A stretch of 64,000 nt of DNA from CAVYXF01 sp963772335 (GTDB lineage Bacteria; Pseudomonadota; Alphaproteobacteria; Rhizobiales; Rhodomicrobiaceae). The notes under the pieces are model-generated. The model was not told the DNA's origin and did not search any database. It saw nothing but the letters and a program-made list of their open reading frames with translations. Positions within the stretch are counted from its first letter, which is position 1; each line of letters begins with the position of its first letter. The stretch is taken from the NCBI GenBank assembly GCA_963772335.1, contig CAVYXF010000004.1, forward strand, positions 1 to 64,000. The letters run 5' to 3'. Shown one piece after another: positions 1 through 7,242 of the stretch. Both the position numbers and the translations under genes were made by a program.

Positions 1-1415
1 TAATGATGCAGCGCGTCGCTGGCTTGGCTGAGGTCGGACCCAGCGCTGTCCGTTGACGGTGCCGTGCTGCGCTGTGGACGGAGCAATGCTGCGCCATTCA
101 GGGCCTTCGGCAGGGGGGCGGGCGCAGCCTCGATCCCGCGGCGGCCCCGAAGCGAAGTCATCAGCCGCTTGAGCTTGCCCGCACGTACGTCATGGCCGCG
201 CATGAAGGCGGTGACCTGCGGGACGATTTCCTTGCGATAACGTGAGCCGTTGAAGATGCCGTAATGGCCAACCATTGGCTGGACGAGGTGCCGGCGCATG
301 CCGCGTTGCAAATTCCTGCAAAGCCCGTGCGCAGCCTCACACTGACCGACCCCGGTGATGTCGTCCTTCTCGCCCTCGATGGTCATCAAGGCGACGCGTC
401 GGATCGCGCGCGGGTCAACTGGCACGCCGCGATGGGTCATCACGCCATTCGGCAACGCATGTCTGACGAACACCTGCTCGACGGTCTGCAAATAGAACTC
501 AGCGGTCAAATCCATCACCGCCAGATATTCGTCGTAGAATTCACGGTGCTTCTCTGCGGAGTCACCATCGCCTTTGACGAGGTGCAGGAACAAATCCTTA
601 TGCGCGTTCACATGGCGATCGAGGTTCATCGACATGAAGCCGGTGAGCTGCAGGAAGCCAGGATAGACTTTTCGCCCAAAACCGGGATAGGGCCAGGGCA
701 CGCTGGTAACCACGTTGCGGCGGAACCATTCCGTGCCCTTGTTCTCGGCGAGCGCGTTAACCCCGGTCTTGCTGACCCGGGTGTCGACCGGGCCGCCCAT
801 CAGCACCATGGAGCGCGGCACGAGCGGGTCCTCCTCGGCCTCCATCAGCGCCACGGCGCTCAGTACCGGGACTGACGGCTGGCAGACGGCCAGGACGTGG
901 ACATCGCCTTTGAACAGATGGAACATCTCGATGAGGTAGTCGACATAGTCGTCGAGGTCGAAGCCGCCCTCGATCATCGGCACCATCCGGGCATCCACCC
1001 AGTCGGTGATGTAGACCTCATGAAAAGGGAGCAGGCCCTCCACGGTGCCGCGCAGGAGCGTGGCGTAATGGCCCGACATCGGCGCAACGACCAGCACGCG
1101 GCTTGCGGTGTTCGCTTCGGCTTCGAGCAACTCCCGGCGGAAATGAATCAGCTTGCAGAACGGCCGCTCCCAGATGACCTCCTGTGAGACAGCGACCTCG
1201 CGCTCGCCCACCTGCGTCTTGGTGATGCCAAAGGACGGCTTGTTATAGCGCCTCGTGCTGCGTTCAATGAGCTCGGCCGCTGCAGCCGTGCCACGCCCGA
1301 GCGTCGTATGCGACAGCGGATTGAATGGGTTGCGAAAGAAAAGCATCGTCTGATCCGCTGCGGTGCGGGCCGGCGATAGAGCTGCATGCGCGAATTCATA
1401 GAGGTGATAAAGCAT
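1..1415 (-). CDS. phaZ: Intracellular polyhydroxyalkanoate depolymerase, 3' end at window edge
   Basis: This protein should hydrolyse stored polyhydroxyalkanoate granules in the cytoplasm to hydroxyacid units. Reading on the minus strand from ATG gives a start of the form MLYHLYEFAHAAL, typical of intracellular PhaZ, followed by FFRNPFNPLSHT and ELIERSTRRYNKP. The segment VLAVCQPSVPVL matches the lipase-box-like site of this family, in which a cysteine takes the place of the usual serine nucleophile. About 471 codons are visible, close to full family length; the next codon begins TA, so the stop may lie exactly at the edge. The frame is open to the edge, so the gene is formally partial. It is separated by about 230 bases without a gene from the SCO1 gene on the same strand. 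Confidence 0.88.
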   Translation of the reverse strand, partial: MLYHLYEFAHAALSPARTAADQTMLFFRNPFNPLSHTTLGRGTAAAAELIERSTRRYNKPSFGITKTQVGEREVAVSQEVIWERPFCKLIHFRRELLEAEANTASRVLVVAPMSGHYATLLRGTVEGLLPFHEVYITDWVDARMVPMIEGGFDLDDYVDYLIEMFHLFKGDVHVLAVCQPSVPVLSAVALMEAEEDPLVPRSMVLMGGPVDTRVSKTGVNALAENKGTEWFRRNVVTSVPWPYPGFGRKVYPGFLQLTGFMSMNLDRHVNAHKDLFLHLVKGDGDSAEKHREFYDEYLAVMDLTAEFYLQTVEQVFVRHALPNGVMTHRGVPVDPRAIRRVALMTIEGEKDDITGVGQCEAAHGLCRNLQRGMRRHLVQPMVGHYGIFNGSRYRKEIVPQVTAFMRGHDVRAGKLKRLMTSLRGRRGIEAAPAPLPKALNGAALLRPQRSTAPSTDSAGSDLSQASDALHH

Positions 1416-1643
1416 CAATGTCCCAATTACGGTTGGCGAGTGACCTAGCACACGCCATCACCGATGTGGTTGCGCCAGCGCTGCACCGGCCACGCAACCA
1501 ACGCAAACCCACAGCTTCCAATGCAGCTTTCAACGGAGATTGGTCTTAAGCCCGCATCCCGAAGCGAAAAGCGGTGGACAAACCAACTTGTTCCCAAGCC
1601 GGCAGACGCGGGGACAGAAATAAAAAACGAGGCTTGCCGGGAA

Positions 1644-2249
1644 CTAACTCGCGCCGCCGCTCTCCATCGCCTTCTCGATCGTCGAGGCGATCTTTTCTGG
1701 CGGCGTGCCATAGTTGAAGTGCGTGACGTACTCGCCCTGGGGACTCATAAGATAAATAAACGCCGAATGATCCATAAGGTAGCCTAGAGCTGAGCTTTTG
1801 TCTTCGGCTTTCGCATAATAGACCCGGTAGGCGCGTGCGGCCTGCTTGATTTCGTCGGCAGTTCCGGTGAGGCCGATAAAGCGCGGGCTGAAGTTTTTCA
1901 CATAGCTAGCCATCTGCTGGACGGTGTCGCGCTCCGGGTCCACGGTAACGAATATCGGATTGACCTGATCGGCCTTGTCTTTCAGCTCATCCATGGCGTT
2001 GGCCATGGTCTGCAACTCAGCAGGACAGACGTCCGGGCAGGACGTATAGCCGAACGCCACCAGCATGTATTTGCCGCGGAAGTCCTGCTCCGTTACCCGC
2101 TTGCCGTCCTGGTTGGTTAAGGCAAAGGGGCCGCCGATTAAGGCTTTTGCCGTCTGCACGCTCGCGCCGCCCGTCGGGCGCATTGCAATTGCGGCAAGAC
2201 CCCCTATCGCAAAAGCGAAGATGATGACGATGAGGAGACGAAGGGGCAT
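1644..2249 (-). CDS. SCO1/SenC/PrrC-family copper chaperone
   Basis: The 201-residue product has one N-terminal membrane anchor (about residues 4-24) and a thioredoxin-like domain facing the periplasm. The copper-binding CxxxC motif is visible as TSCPDVCP and the third ligand as the histidine in MDHSAFIYL. SCO proteins deliver copper to the CuA or CuB site of cytochrome oxidases and may act as thiol-disulfide reductases. It follows the ABC exporter genes by 24 bases on the same strand, and the RegB/RegA genes diverge from that cluster. In Rhodobacter senC also lies beside regA/regB, so the context fits a redox and oxidase role. Family assignment is firm; the exact client oxidase is not shown here. 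Confidence 0.93.
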   Translation of the reverse strand: MPLRLLIVIIFAFAIGGLAAIAMRPTGGASVQTAKALIGGPFALTNQDGKRVTEQDFRGKYMLVAFGYTSCPDVCPAELQTMANAMDELKDKADQVNPIFVTVDPERDTVQQMASYVKNFSPRFIGLTGTADEIKQAARAYRVYYAKAEDKSSALGYLMDHSAFIYLMSPQGEYVTHFNYGTPPEKIASTIEKAMESGGAS

Positions 2250-2273
2250 AGCTGCTGTCCTTCCTTTCTCGTG

Positions 2274-3104
2274 TTATTCGCCGATCTGCATCAGTGAACC
2301 CTTCCTGCGCGCCTCGAGCAGGAAAAGATGGAACATCAGATAAGCAGCGCTGAAATAGAGAAGGTTCAAGCCTAAAGCGATCAGCATCTGCTCGGATTGA
2401 AACATCTTATTAATAACGAGTGCCCGCATGCCTTCGAAAACATGGGTGGGCGGTAACGCTTCGGCGATCGGCTGCAACCAGCCCGGGAGCGTGGCCAGCG
2501 GATAATAGACACAGCAGATCGGCAGCAGAAAAAACACGGCGACCCAGGTGAAGGATTCCGCGCCTAAACCGTAGCGGATCACCACGCCGTTGGCGATGAG
2601 GCCGATCGTCCAACCGGCAAACACCAGATTGGCAAAGAACGCCCCAAGCGCAAGGCCAAGGCTGAACAGGTTGAAGCCGAAAAACAGATTGGCGAGCAGC
2701 ACGACGGGCATGAGGCCCAGGATCAGCCGCAGGATGCTGATCGCCATCAGGGAGACGACATATTCGCCCGGCCGCAACGGGCTCATCAGAATGTTGGAGA
2801 GATTGCGCGACCACATCTCCTCCAAGAATGAGAGCGAAAAGCCGAATTGGCTGCGCAACAGGATGTCCCAGAGCAGCACCGAGCCGATGAGTAACCCGGC
2901 GGCCTGCTCGAACATCGAAGTCGATCGCGCAAGATGGGTCTGGAGAAAACCCCAGAGCAGCATCTGCACGAGCGGCCAGTACATCAGCTCAACGATGCGC
3001 GGCACCGAGCCCATGATCAAATAGGCGTAGCGCTTGACCATCGCCCCGATCCGCCGAGCAGCGGCGCGAGGACCTTCGACCTCGAGGACGGCTTCATGAA
3101 GCAT
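2274..3104 (-). CDS. ABC-2 type transporter permease
   Basis: The 276-residue membrane protein has about six hydrophobic segments and the ABC-2 permease layout, with an amphipathic start (RRIGAMVKRYAYLIMGS) and a stretch LMYWPLVQMLLWGF. I start it at MLHEAVLEV because that ATG overlaps the end of the ATPase gene by 11 bases, which suggests translational coupling; an upstream in-frame extension runs through the ATPase coding region and looks spurious. It should form a homodimeric exporter with the ATPase. The substrate is unknown. Its position between a SCO chaperone and the RegB kinase suggests a role in respiratory chain assembly, which is inference only. Confidence 0.9.
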   Translation of the reverse strand: MLHEAVLEVEGPRAAARRIGAMVKRYAYLIMGSVPRIVELMYWPLVQMLLWGFLQTHLARSTSMFEQAAGLLIGSVLLWDILLRSQFGFSLSFLEEMWSRNLSNILMSPLRPGEYVVSLMAISILRLILGLMPVVLLANLFFGFNLFSLGLALGAFFANLVFAGWTIGLIANGVVIRYGLGAESFTWVAVFFLLPICCVYYPLATLPGWLQPIAEALPPTHVFEGMRALVINKMFQSEQMLIALGLNLLYFSAAYLMFHLFLLEARRKGSLMQIGE

Positions 3105-3924
3105 CGCCGGCTCCTTGCAATTCAATACTGTCCGGCCGATCTTTGCCATTCGAGAGGCGCTGGCGTCCGCGGGCGATGTCGAGGAAGACATCCTCGAGCG
3201 TTTTACGGCCATAGCGGCTGATGAGCCGCTCGGGCGTGTCGTCCTCAACGATGCGTCCTTGCTCCAGCATGATCACCCGGTCGGCCATGCGCTCGACCTC
3301 GAACATATTGTGCGAGGCGATCAGGAGCGTGGCGCCGCGCGCGCTCTGATACTCCTGAAGCTTGGTGCGCACCCAGTCGGCGGTGTCGGGATCGAGCGAG
3401 GCGGTCGGCTCGTCGAGCAGCAGCAGCTCGGGTGCGTTGACCAGCGCTTTGGCGAGCGCGGCACGGGTCTTCTGCCCGGCGGAAAGCGTACCTGCCGGGC
3501 GGTCGAGCAGGTCATCGAGTCGCAGCTCGCCGGCGATGTCGCGGACTCGCGCCTTTGCGTTTCGCACACCATAAAGATTGGCAAAGGTTTCCAGATTCTG
3601 CCGCAGCGTCAACCGCATCGGCAGGTTGACATAGGGGCTGATGAAGTTCATCCGATGCAGCACGCGATAGCGGTGCCGGGTAATATCCTCATCGAATACC
3701 CTAATCTCGCCCGAGGTCGGCAGCACGAGGCCGAGCAGCATGGCAATGGTGGTCGTCTTGCCGGCGCCGTTGCCGCCAAGCAGCGCCGTCCTCGCGCCAG
3801 CGGCTATGGTGAAGCTGACGCCATCGACCGCGGTGAGCTCGCCATAGCGCTTGATAAGCTGCTTAACGACGATCGGCGCCGCAGCAGGTGTCTGGGATGA
3901 ATAAGGCAGGCGGTTATCGAGCAT
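3094..3924 (-). CDS. ABC transporter ATP-binding protein
   Basis: The protein has all nucleotide-binding motifs of an ABC ATPase: Walker A GGNGAGKTT, signature LSAGQKTR, Walker B LLLLDEPTASLDP and the switch histidine in LIASHN. It should drive the downstream ABC-2 permease as an exporter. I place the start at MLDNRLPYSS; an earlier ATG 75 bases upstream would leave only three bases before the divergent regB start and adds an Arg-rich segment not expected in the family, so it is less likely. Neither start has a clear ribosome binding site. The gene is divergent from regB and probably shares its control region. Confidence 0.9.
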   Translation of the reverse strand: MLDNRLPYSSQTPAAAPIVVKQLIKRYGELTAVDGVSFTIAAGARTALLGGNGAGKTTTIAMLLGLVLPTSGEIRVFDEDITRHRYRVLHRMNFISPYVNLPMRLTLRQNLETFANLYGVRNAKARVRDIAGELRLDDLLDRPAGTLSAGQKTRAALAKALVNAPELLLLDEPTASLDPDTADWVRTKLQEYQSARGATLLIASHNMFEVERMADRVIMLEQGRIVEDDTPERLISRYGRKTLEDVFLDIARGRQRLSNGKDRPDSIELQGAGDAS

Positions 3925-4002
3925 GAGGTTGGCCGGGTCGCAGATGAAATGCCGGACGGCAGACCGGCCGCGGCGATGAACTGCCCGTAAGATAGGCATT
4001 TA

Positions 4003-5391
4003 ATGACACAGATTGAACCCCGCAGCCTGACCTCTCTGTTCAACGTGAACTGGCCGCAGGCTCTCATGCGAAAATTGCCGGCCGGCCCCGAGCGCGTCGA
4101 AGTGGGCAAAAGCCGCCTCAGGCTGCAGACCATCACCAGACTGCGCTGGGTCGCTGTCGCTGGCCAGCTGGCGACGGTACTCGGTGTTCACTTCCTGCTC
4201 CGCTTCGAGCTGCCGCTATTGCGCTGTCTCGCCGTGATCACGCTTTCGGCGCTTCTCAATCTGGCGATGCAGACTCTCTATCCGCCGAGTAAGCGCCTGA
4301 CGAGCAGTAGCGCGGCGCTCCTCCTCGGCTATGATTTGCTGCAGCTCACGGCGCTGCTCTATTTCACGGGCGGGCTGCAGAACCCCTTTGCTTTGCTGAT
4401 GGTGGTTCCGGCCGCCATCTCGGCATCCACCCAGCCCCTGGGCATCACCGCTATCCTGTGCGCGCTTGCGGTCGCTTGCACGTCGTTCCTCACCGCCTTC
4501 TATATGCCGATGCCCTGGGCGCCGGGCGCCACGCTGGTTTTGCCCCTGCCCTATATCATCGGTATGTGGACGGCGCTGGTCTCCTGCATCATTTTCATGG
4601 CGACCTATGCCTGGCGTACAGCGCAGGAGAACCGGCTGATGTTCGATGCGCTGGCCGCCACCGAGCTGCGCCTGGCCCGCGAGCAGAAGCTTTCCGCACT
4701 CGATGGGCTGGCCGCGGCCGCTGCGCATGAGCTCGGCACGCCGCTTTCAACCATTTCACTCGTGGCGAAAGAGCTGGAGCGCGAGATCCCGCCGGACAGC
4801 CCGTTATACGACGACATCACGCTGCTCCGCAGCCAGGCGGCGCGCTGCCGGGACATTCTCGGCACGCTTACCCAGCATTCTGGCGAATCTGACGCGATGT
4901 TCTCGCAAATGACCCTTGGCCATCTGATCGAGGAGGCGATTCAGCCTTTCCGGGCTTTCGACATTGCCCTGGAGGTAACGATGTTGCCCGGCGCCGATGG
5001 CCAAAGCGCACCGCAGCCCGTGCTACGCCGCAATCCCGGGATCATCTATGGTCTGACTAATCTGGTCGAGAATGCCGTCGACTATGCCTCCTCGCGGGTT
5101 TCCATAACGGCTTACTGGGACGATGATATCGTCAACATCACCATTGTCGATGACGGGCCCGGCTTTGCGCCGAATGTGCTCGGGCGGCTGGGCGAGCCCT
5201 TCGTCACCACGCGCGCGCGGGTGGATGCGGCGGATAAGGAGGAAGCGCAGGGGATGGGGCTTGGCATCTTCATCGCCAAGACTCTGCTGGAGCGCTCCAG
5301 CGCCGAGATCGCCCTGCAGAACCGCGAGCCGCCGGAGTCGGGCGCGAAGGTGGAAGTCGTATGGAAAAGGGCAGACTTGATTGCGGCATAG
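4003..5391 (+). CDS. regB: Redox sensor histidine kinase RegB/PrrB/ActS
   Basis: This 462-residue membrane kinase senses the redox state of the respiratory chain and phosphorylates RegA. The N-terminal half has about six transmembrane segments. Within it GGLQNPF (residues 123-129) matches the quinone-binding loop known in RegB. The H-box AAAAHELGTPLST places the phosphorylated histidine at residue 242. Cys282, in QAARCRDIL, corresponds to the redox-active cysteine of the family. The ATP-binding domain follows with NLVENAVDYA and the glycine-rich boxes DDGPGF and GMGLGIF. The response regulator gene follows after 96 bases. The names regB, prrB, actS and regS are used for orthologues in different alphaproteobacteria. 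Confidence 0.95.
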   Translation: MTQIEPRSLTSLFNVNWPQALMRKLPAGPERVEVGKSRLRLQTITRLRWVAVAGQLATVLGVHFLLRFELPLLRCLAVITLSALLNLAMQTLYPPSKRLTSSSAALLLGYDLLQLTALLYFTGGLQNPFALLMVVPAAISASTQPLGITAILCALAVACTSFLTAFYMPMPWAPGATLVLPLPYIIGMWTALVSCIIFMATYAWRTAQENRLMFDALAATELRLAREQKLSALDGLAAAAAHELGTPLSTISLVAKELEREIPPDSPLYDDITLLRSQAARCRDILGTLTQHSGESDAMFSQMTLGHLIEEAIQPFRAFDIALEVTMLPGADGQSAPQPVLRRNPGIIYGLTNLVENAVDYASSRVSITAYWDDDIVNITIVDDGPGFAPNVLGRLGEPFVTTRARVDAADKEEAQGMGLGIFIAKTLLERSSAEIALQNREPPESGAKVEVVWKRADLIAA

Positions 5392-5487
5392 AACAAAAGG
5401 CTTATTTAATAAGTTTCTGGCATGAGACACTTTTTATGTTGACATTGCTTCCTATATTGTGGGCGGCGTCTTTTAGGAGTTGCGGAA

Positions 5488-6045
5488 GTGCTAGGGCAAG
5501 TGGGCGGCGCGATCTCGCCGCAAGAGAAAACCTTACTGATCGTCGACGACGATAAATCTTTTGCCACCCGGCTGAGCCGGGCCATGGAGGCTCGAGGCTT
5601 CGACGTCCAGATGGCGGAAGGCGTGCAGGAGGGGCTTTCGGCAATTCGCAATCAACCGCCGGCCTACGCGGTCGTCGATATGCGGCTGGACGACGGCAAT
5701 GGCCTTGACGTGATCGCCTTGCTGAAAAGTCTACGGCCGGACGCACGCGTTATCGTGCTGACGGGCTATGGCAATATCGCAACGGCAGTGACGGCGGTGA
5801 AGCTCGGCGCGGTGGACTATCTCGCCAAGCCGGCGGATGCCGACGATATCCTGGCGGCCTTGCTTGCGCCTCCCAATCAGAAGGCCCCACCGCCGGAGAA
5901 CCCGATGTCGGCAGACCGGGTGCGCTGGGAGCACATTCAGCGCGTCTATGAGCTTTGCGACAGGAACGTTTCGGAGACCGCGCGCCGGCTCAATATGCAT
6001 CGCCGCACTCTCCAGCGTATTCTTGCCAAGCGCGCGCCCAAATAG
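5488..6045 (+). CDS. regA: Response regulator RegA/PrrA/ActR
   Basis: The 185-residue product is the DNA-binding partner of RegB and a global regulator of respiratory, carbon and nitrogen genes in alphaproteobacteria. The receiver domain shows the acidic pocket IVDDDKS, the phospho-acceptor Asp64 in VVDMRLDDG and the lysine in YLAKPAD. The C-terminal Fis-type helix-turn-helix is NVSETARRLNMHRRTLQRIL, nearly invariant in this family. The start is GTG; a ribosome binding site TTTTAGGAG lies eight bases before it and supports this choice. A TTGACA hexamer occurs in the 96-base gap after regB, but I see no well spaced -10 box, so separate transcription from regB is possible but not shown. Confidence 0.96.
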   Translation: MLGQVGGAISPQEKTLLIVDDDKSFATRLSRAMEARGFDVQMAEGVQEGLSAIRNQPPAYAVVDMRLDDGNGLDVIALLKSLRPDARVIVLTGYGNIATAVTAVKLGAVDYLAKPADADDILAALLAPPNQKAPPPENPMSADRVRWEHIQRVYELCDRNVSETARRLNMHRRTLQRILAKRAPK

Positions 6046-6379
6046 CGACGGCCATCTTGGCCAAGCGCTCCTCTCCCGGTCAAGCGTTCCGCACCGGCCG
6101 GAAATCCCATTTCAATTCGTCCCCCGATCCATCGAACCGAATCGGCCTATCCCGCGCCTAATTGGTAAGCACCAGCTGTCCGGACTGTGCAATCGGTGAG
6201 CGAAGACTGTGGCTCAGCTGCACAAGTCGGTGGAAAACGCCGACCATTGCACAATAAAGCGGCACCGGCATCAACCTTCTTATACGGCAAAGCTGGCATG
6301 TGTCATGGCTTCCAACGTATTATGGGAAAGCCCGCCCATGGGGTGGCGGGTGCGCTGGGGAGAGGAGATGAGATCGATC
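6046..6379. other. Intergenic region between regA and SDR gene
   Basis: These 334 bases hold no convincing gene. An open frame runs upstream from the SDR gene, but it lacks the conserved SDR start and is treated as leader. The only marked signal is a short inverted repeat TGGT-4-ACCA at 6163-6174, described separately. A purine-rich stretch AGAGGAG lies 12 bases before the chosen SDR start. Confidence 0.5.
6163..6174. promoter_or_regulatory. Possible GntR/FadR-type operator half-sites
   Basis: The site is TGGTAAGCACCA, a perfect TGGT/ACCA inverted repeat with a four-base centre, lying about 205 bases upstream of the SDR gene. FadR-like GntR regulators bind related palindromes. One short match can arise by chance, so this is only a candidate. 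Confidence 0.2.
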
Positions 6380-7120
6380 ATGGAATCCTATGCGCGTGAC
6401 CTGTTCGCTTATAAGCACGTGCTCATCGCAGGCGGTACCAGCGGGATCGGCCTCGCTACGGCGATGGCGTTCCGCGATCTCGGTGCGACGGTGACAGCAA
6501 CCGGCGTGACCGAGGAAGAAGTGCAGCACGCCAAGGACGATGCTGCACATGACGGCATCTTGTTCATGCAGCTGGACGTTCGCGACAGCAAAGCTATCAA
6601 GGCTGCGCTGGCGAAGTTCCGGCAGCTCGACGTGGTCGTCAATGCCGCCGGCGTGGTGCGCCGTGACGCCGAGTACGATCCGGATATTTTTGCCGAGGTG
6701 GTGGCTGTAAACCTCGTCGGCATGATGCGGGTCTGCGCGGCAGCGAAGCCAAAGCTTGCCGCATCGGCCGGAGCCATCGTGAACATCGCGTCCATGCTGA
6801 CCTATTTCGGCGGGCCGCGGGTTCCAGGCTACAGCGCCTCCAAGGGCGGCGTGGGCCAGCTCACCAAGAGCCTTGCAGCTGCCTGGGCGGCGGAAGGCGT
6901 GCGCGTCAATGCCATCGCGCCGGGCTGGATCGCGACAACCTTCACGGACAGCCTGCGGCAGGACGAGGCACGCAGCAAGCCTTTCCTGGCCCGCACGCCG
7001 ATGGGGCGCTGGGGAACGACGGAGGAAGTGGCTGGCGGGGTGATCTTTCTTGCGTCACCTGCTGCGCGCTTCGTAACAGGGACCATCCTCGCCGTGGATG
7101 GCGGCTATCAGGCCGTGTAA
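6380..7120 (+). CDS. SDR-family NAD(P)-dependent oxidoreductase
   Basis: The 246-residue product is a classical short-chain dehydrogenase. The cofactor-binding motif is AGGTSGIGLA (TGxxxGxG-like), NAAG marks the central strand, the catalytic serine lies in NIASMLTY and the YxxxK pair in YSASKGG. The C-terminal ending AVDGGYQAV is usual for the family. I start at MESYARDLF because the cofactor site should lie near residue 15; a purine-rich site lies 12 bases upstream, and a nearer ATG 12 bases earlier (MRSIMESY) is an alternative. It stands alone between regA and the convergent hybrid kinase. The substrate cannot be told from sequence. Confidence 0.88.
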   Translation: MESYARDLFAYKHVLIAGGTSGIGLATAMAFRDLGATVTATGVTEEEVQHAKDDAAHDGILFMQLDVRDSKAIKAALAKFRQLDVVVNAAGVVRRDAEYDPDIFAEVVAVNLVGMMRVCAAAKPKLAASAGAIVNIASMLTYFGGPRVPGYSASKGGVGQLTKSLAAAWAAEGVRVNAIAPGWIATTFTDSLRQDEARSKPFLARTPMGRWGTTEEVAGGVIFLASPAARFVTGTILAVDGGYQAV

Positions 7121-7242
7121 TACGCGGCGCCTGACATAACCGGGCCAATCACCGGACAGAACGTGTTCAGCACGCAGGTCAGGCATTTTTCGTTAAAGAC
7201 ATTCCGGCCGGCTTACGCAGAACTCCCCCCTCCTAATCCCGC

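Noticed and set aside
264..1187. Plus-strand frames at the left edge
   Set aside because: They are shadows of the PHA depolymerase read on the minus strand, which carries clear family motifs.
5439..5458. TTGACA and TATATT as a promoter for regA
   Set aside because: The spacing is only eight bases and no -10 hexamer lies at 16-18 bases, so a standard promoter is not supported.
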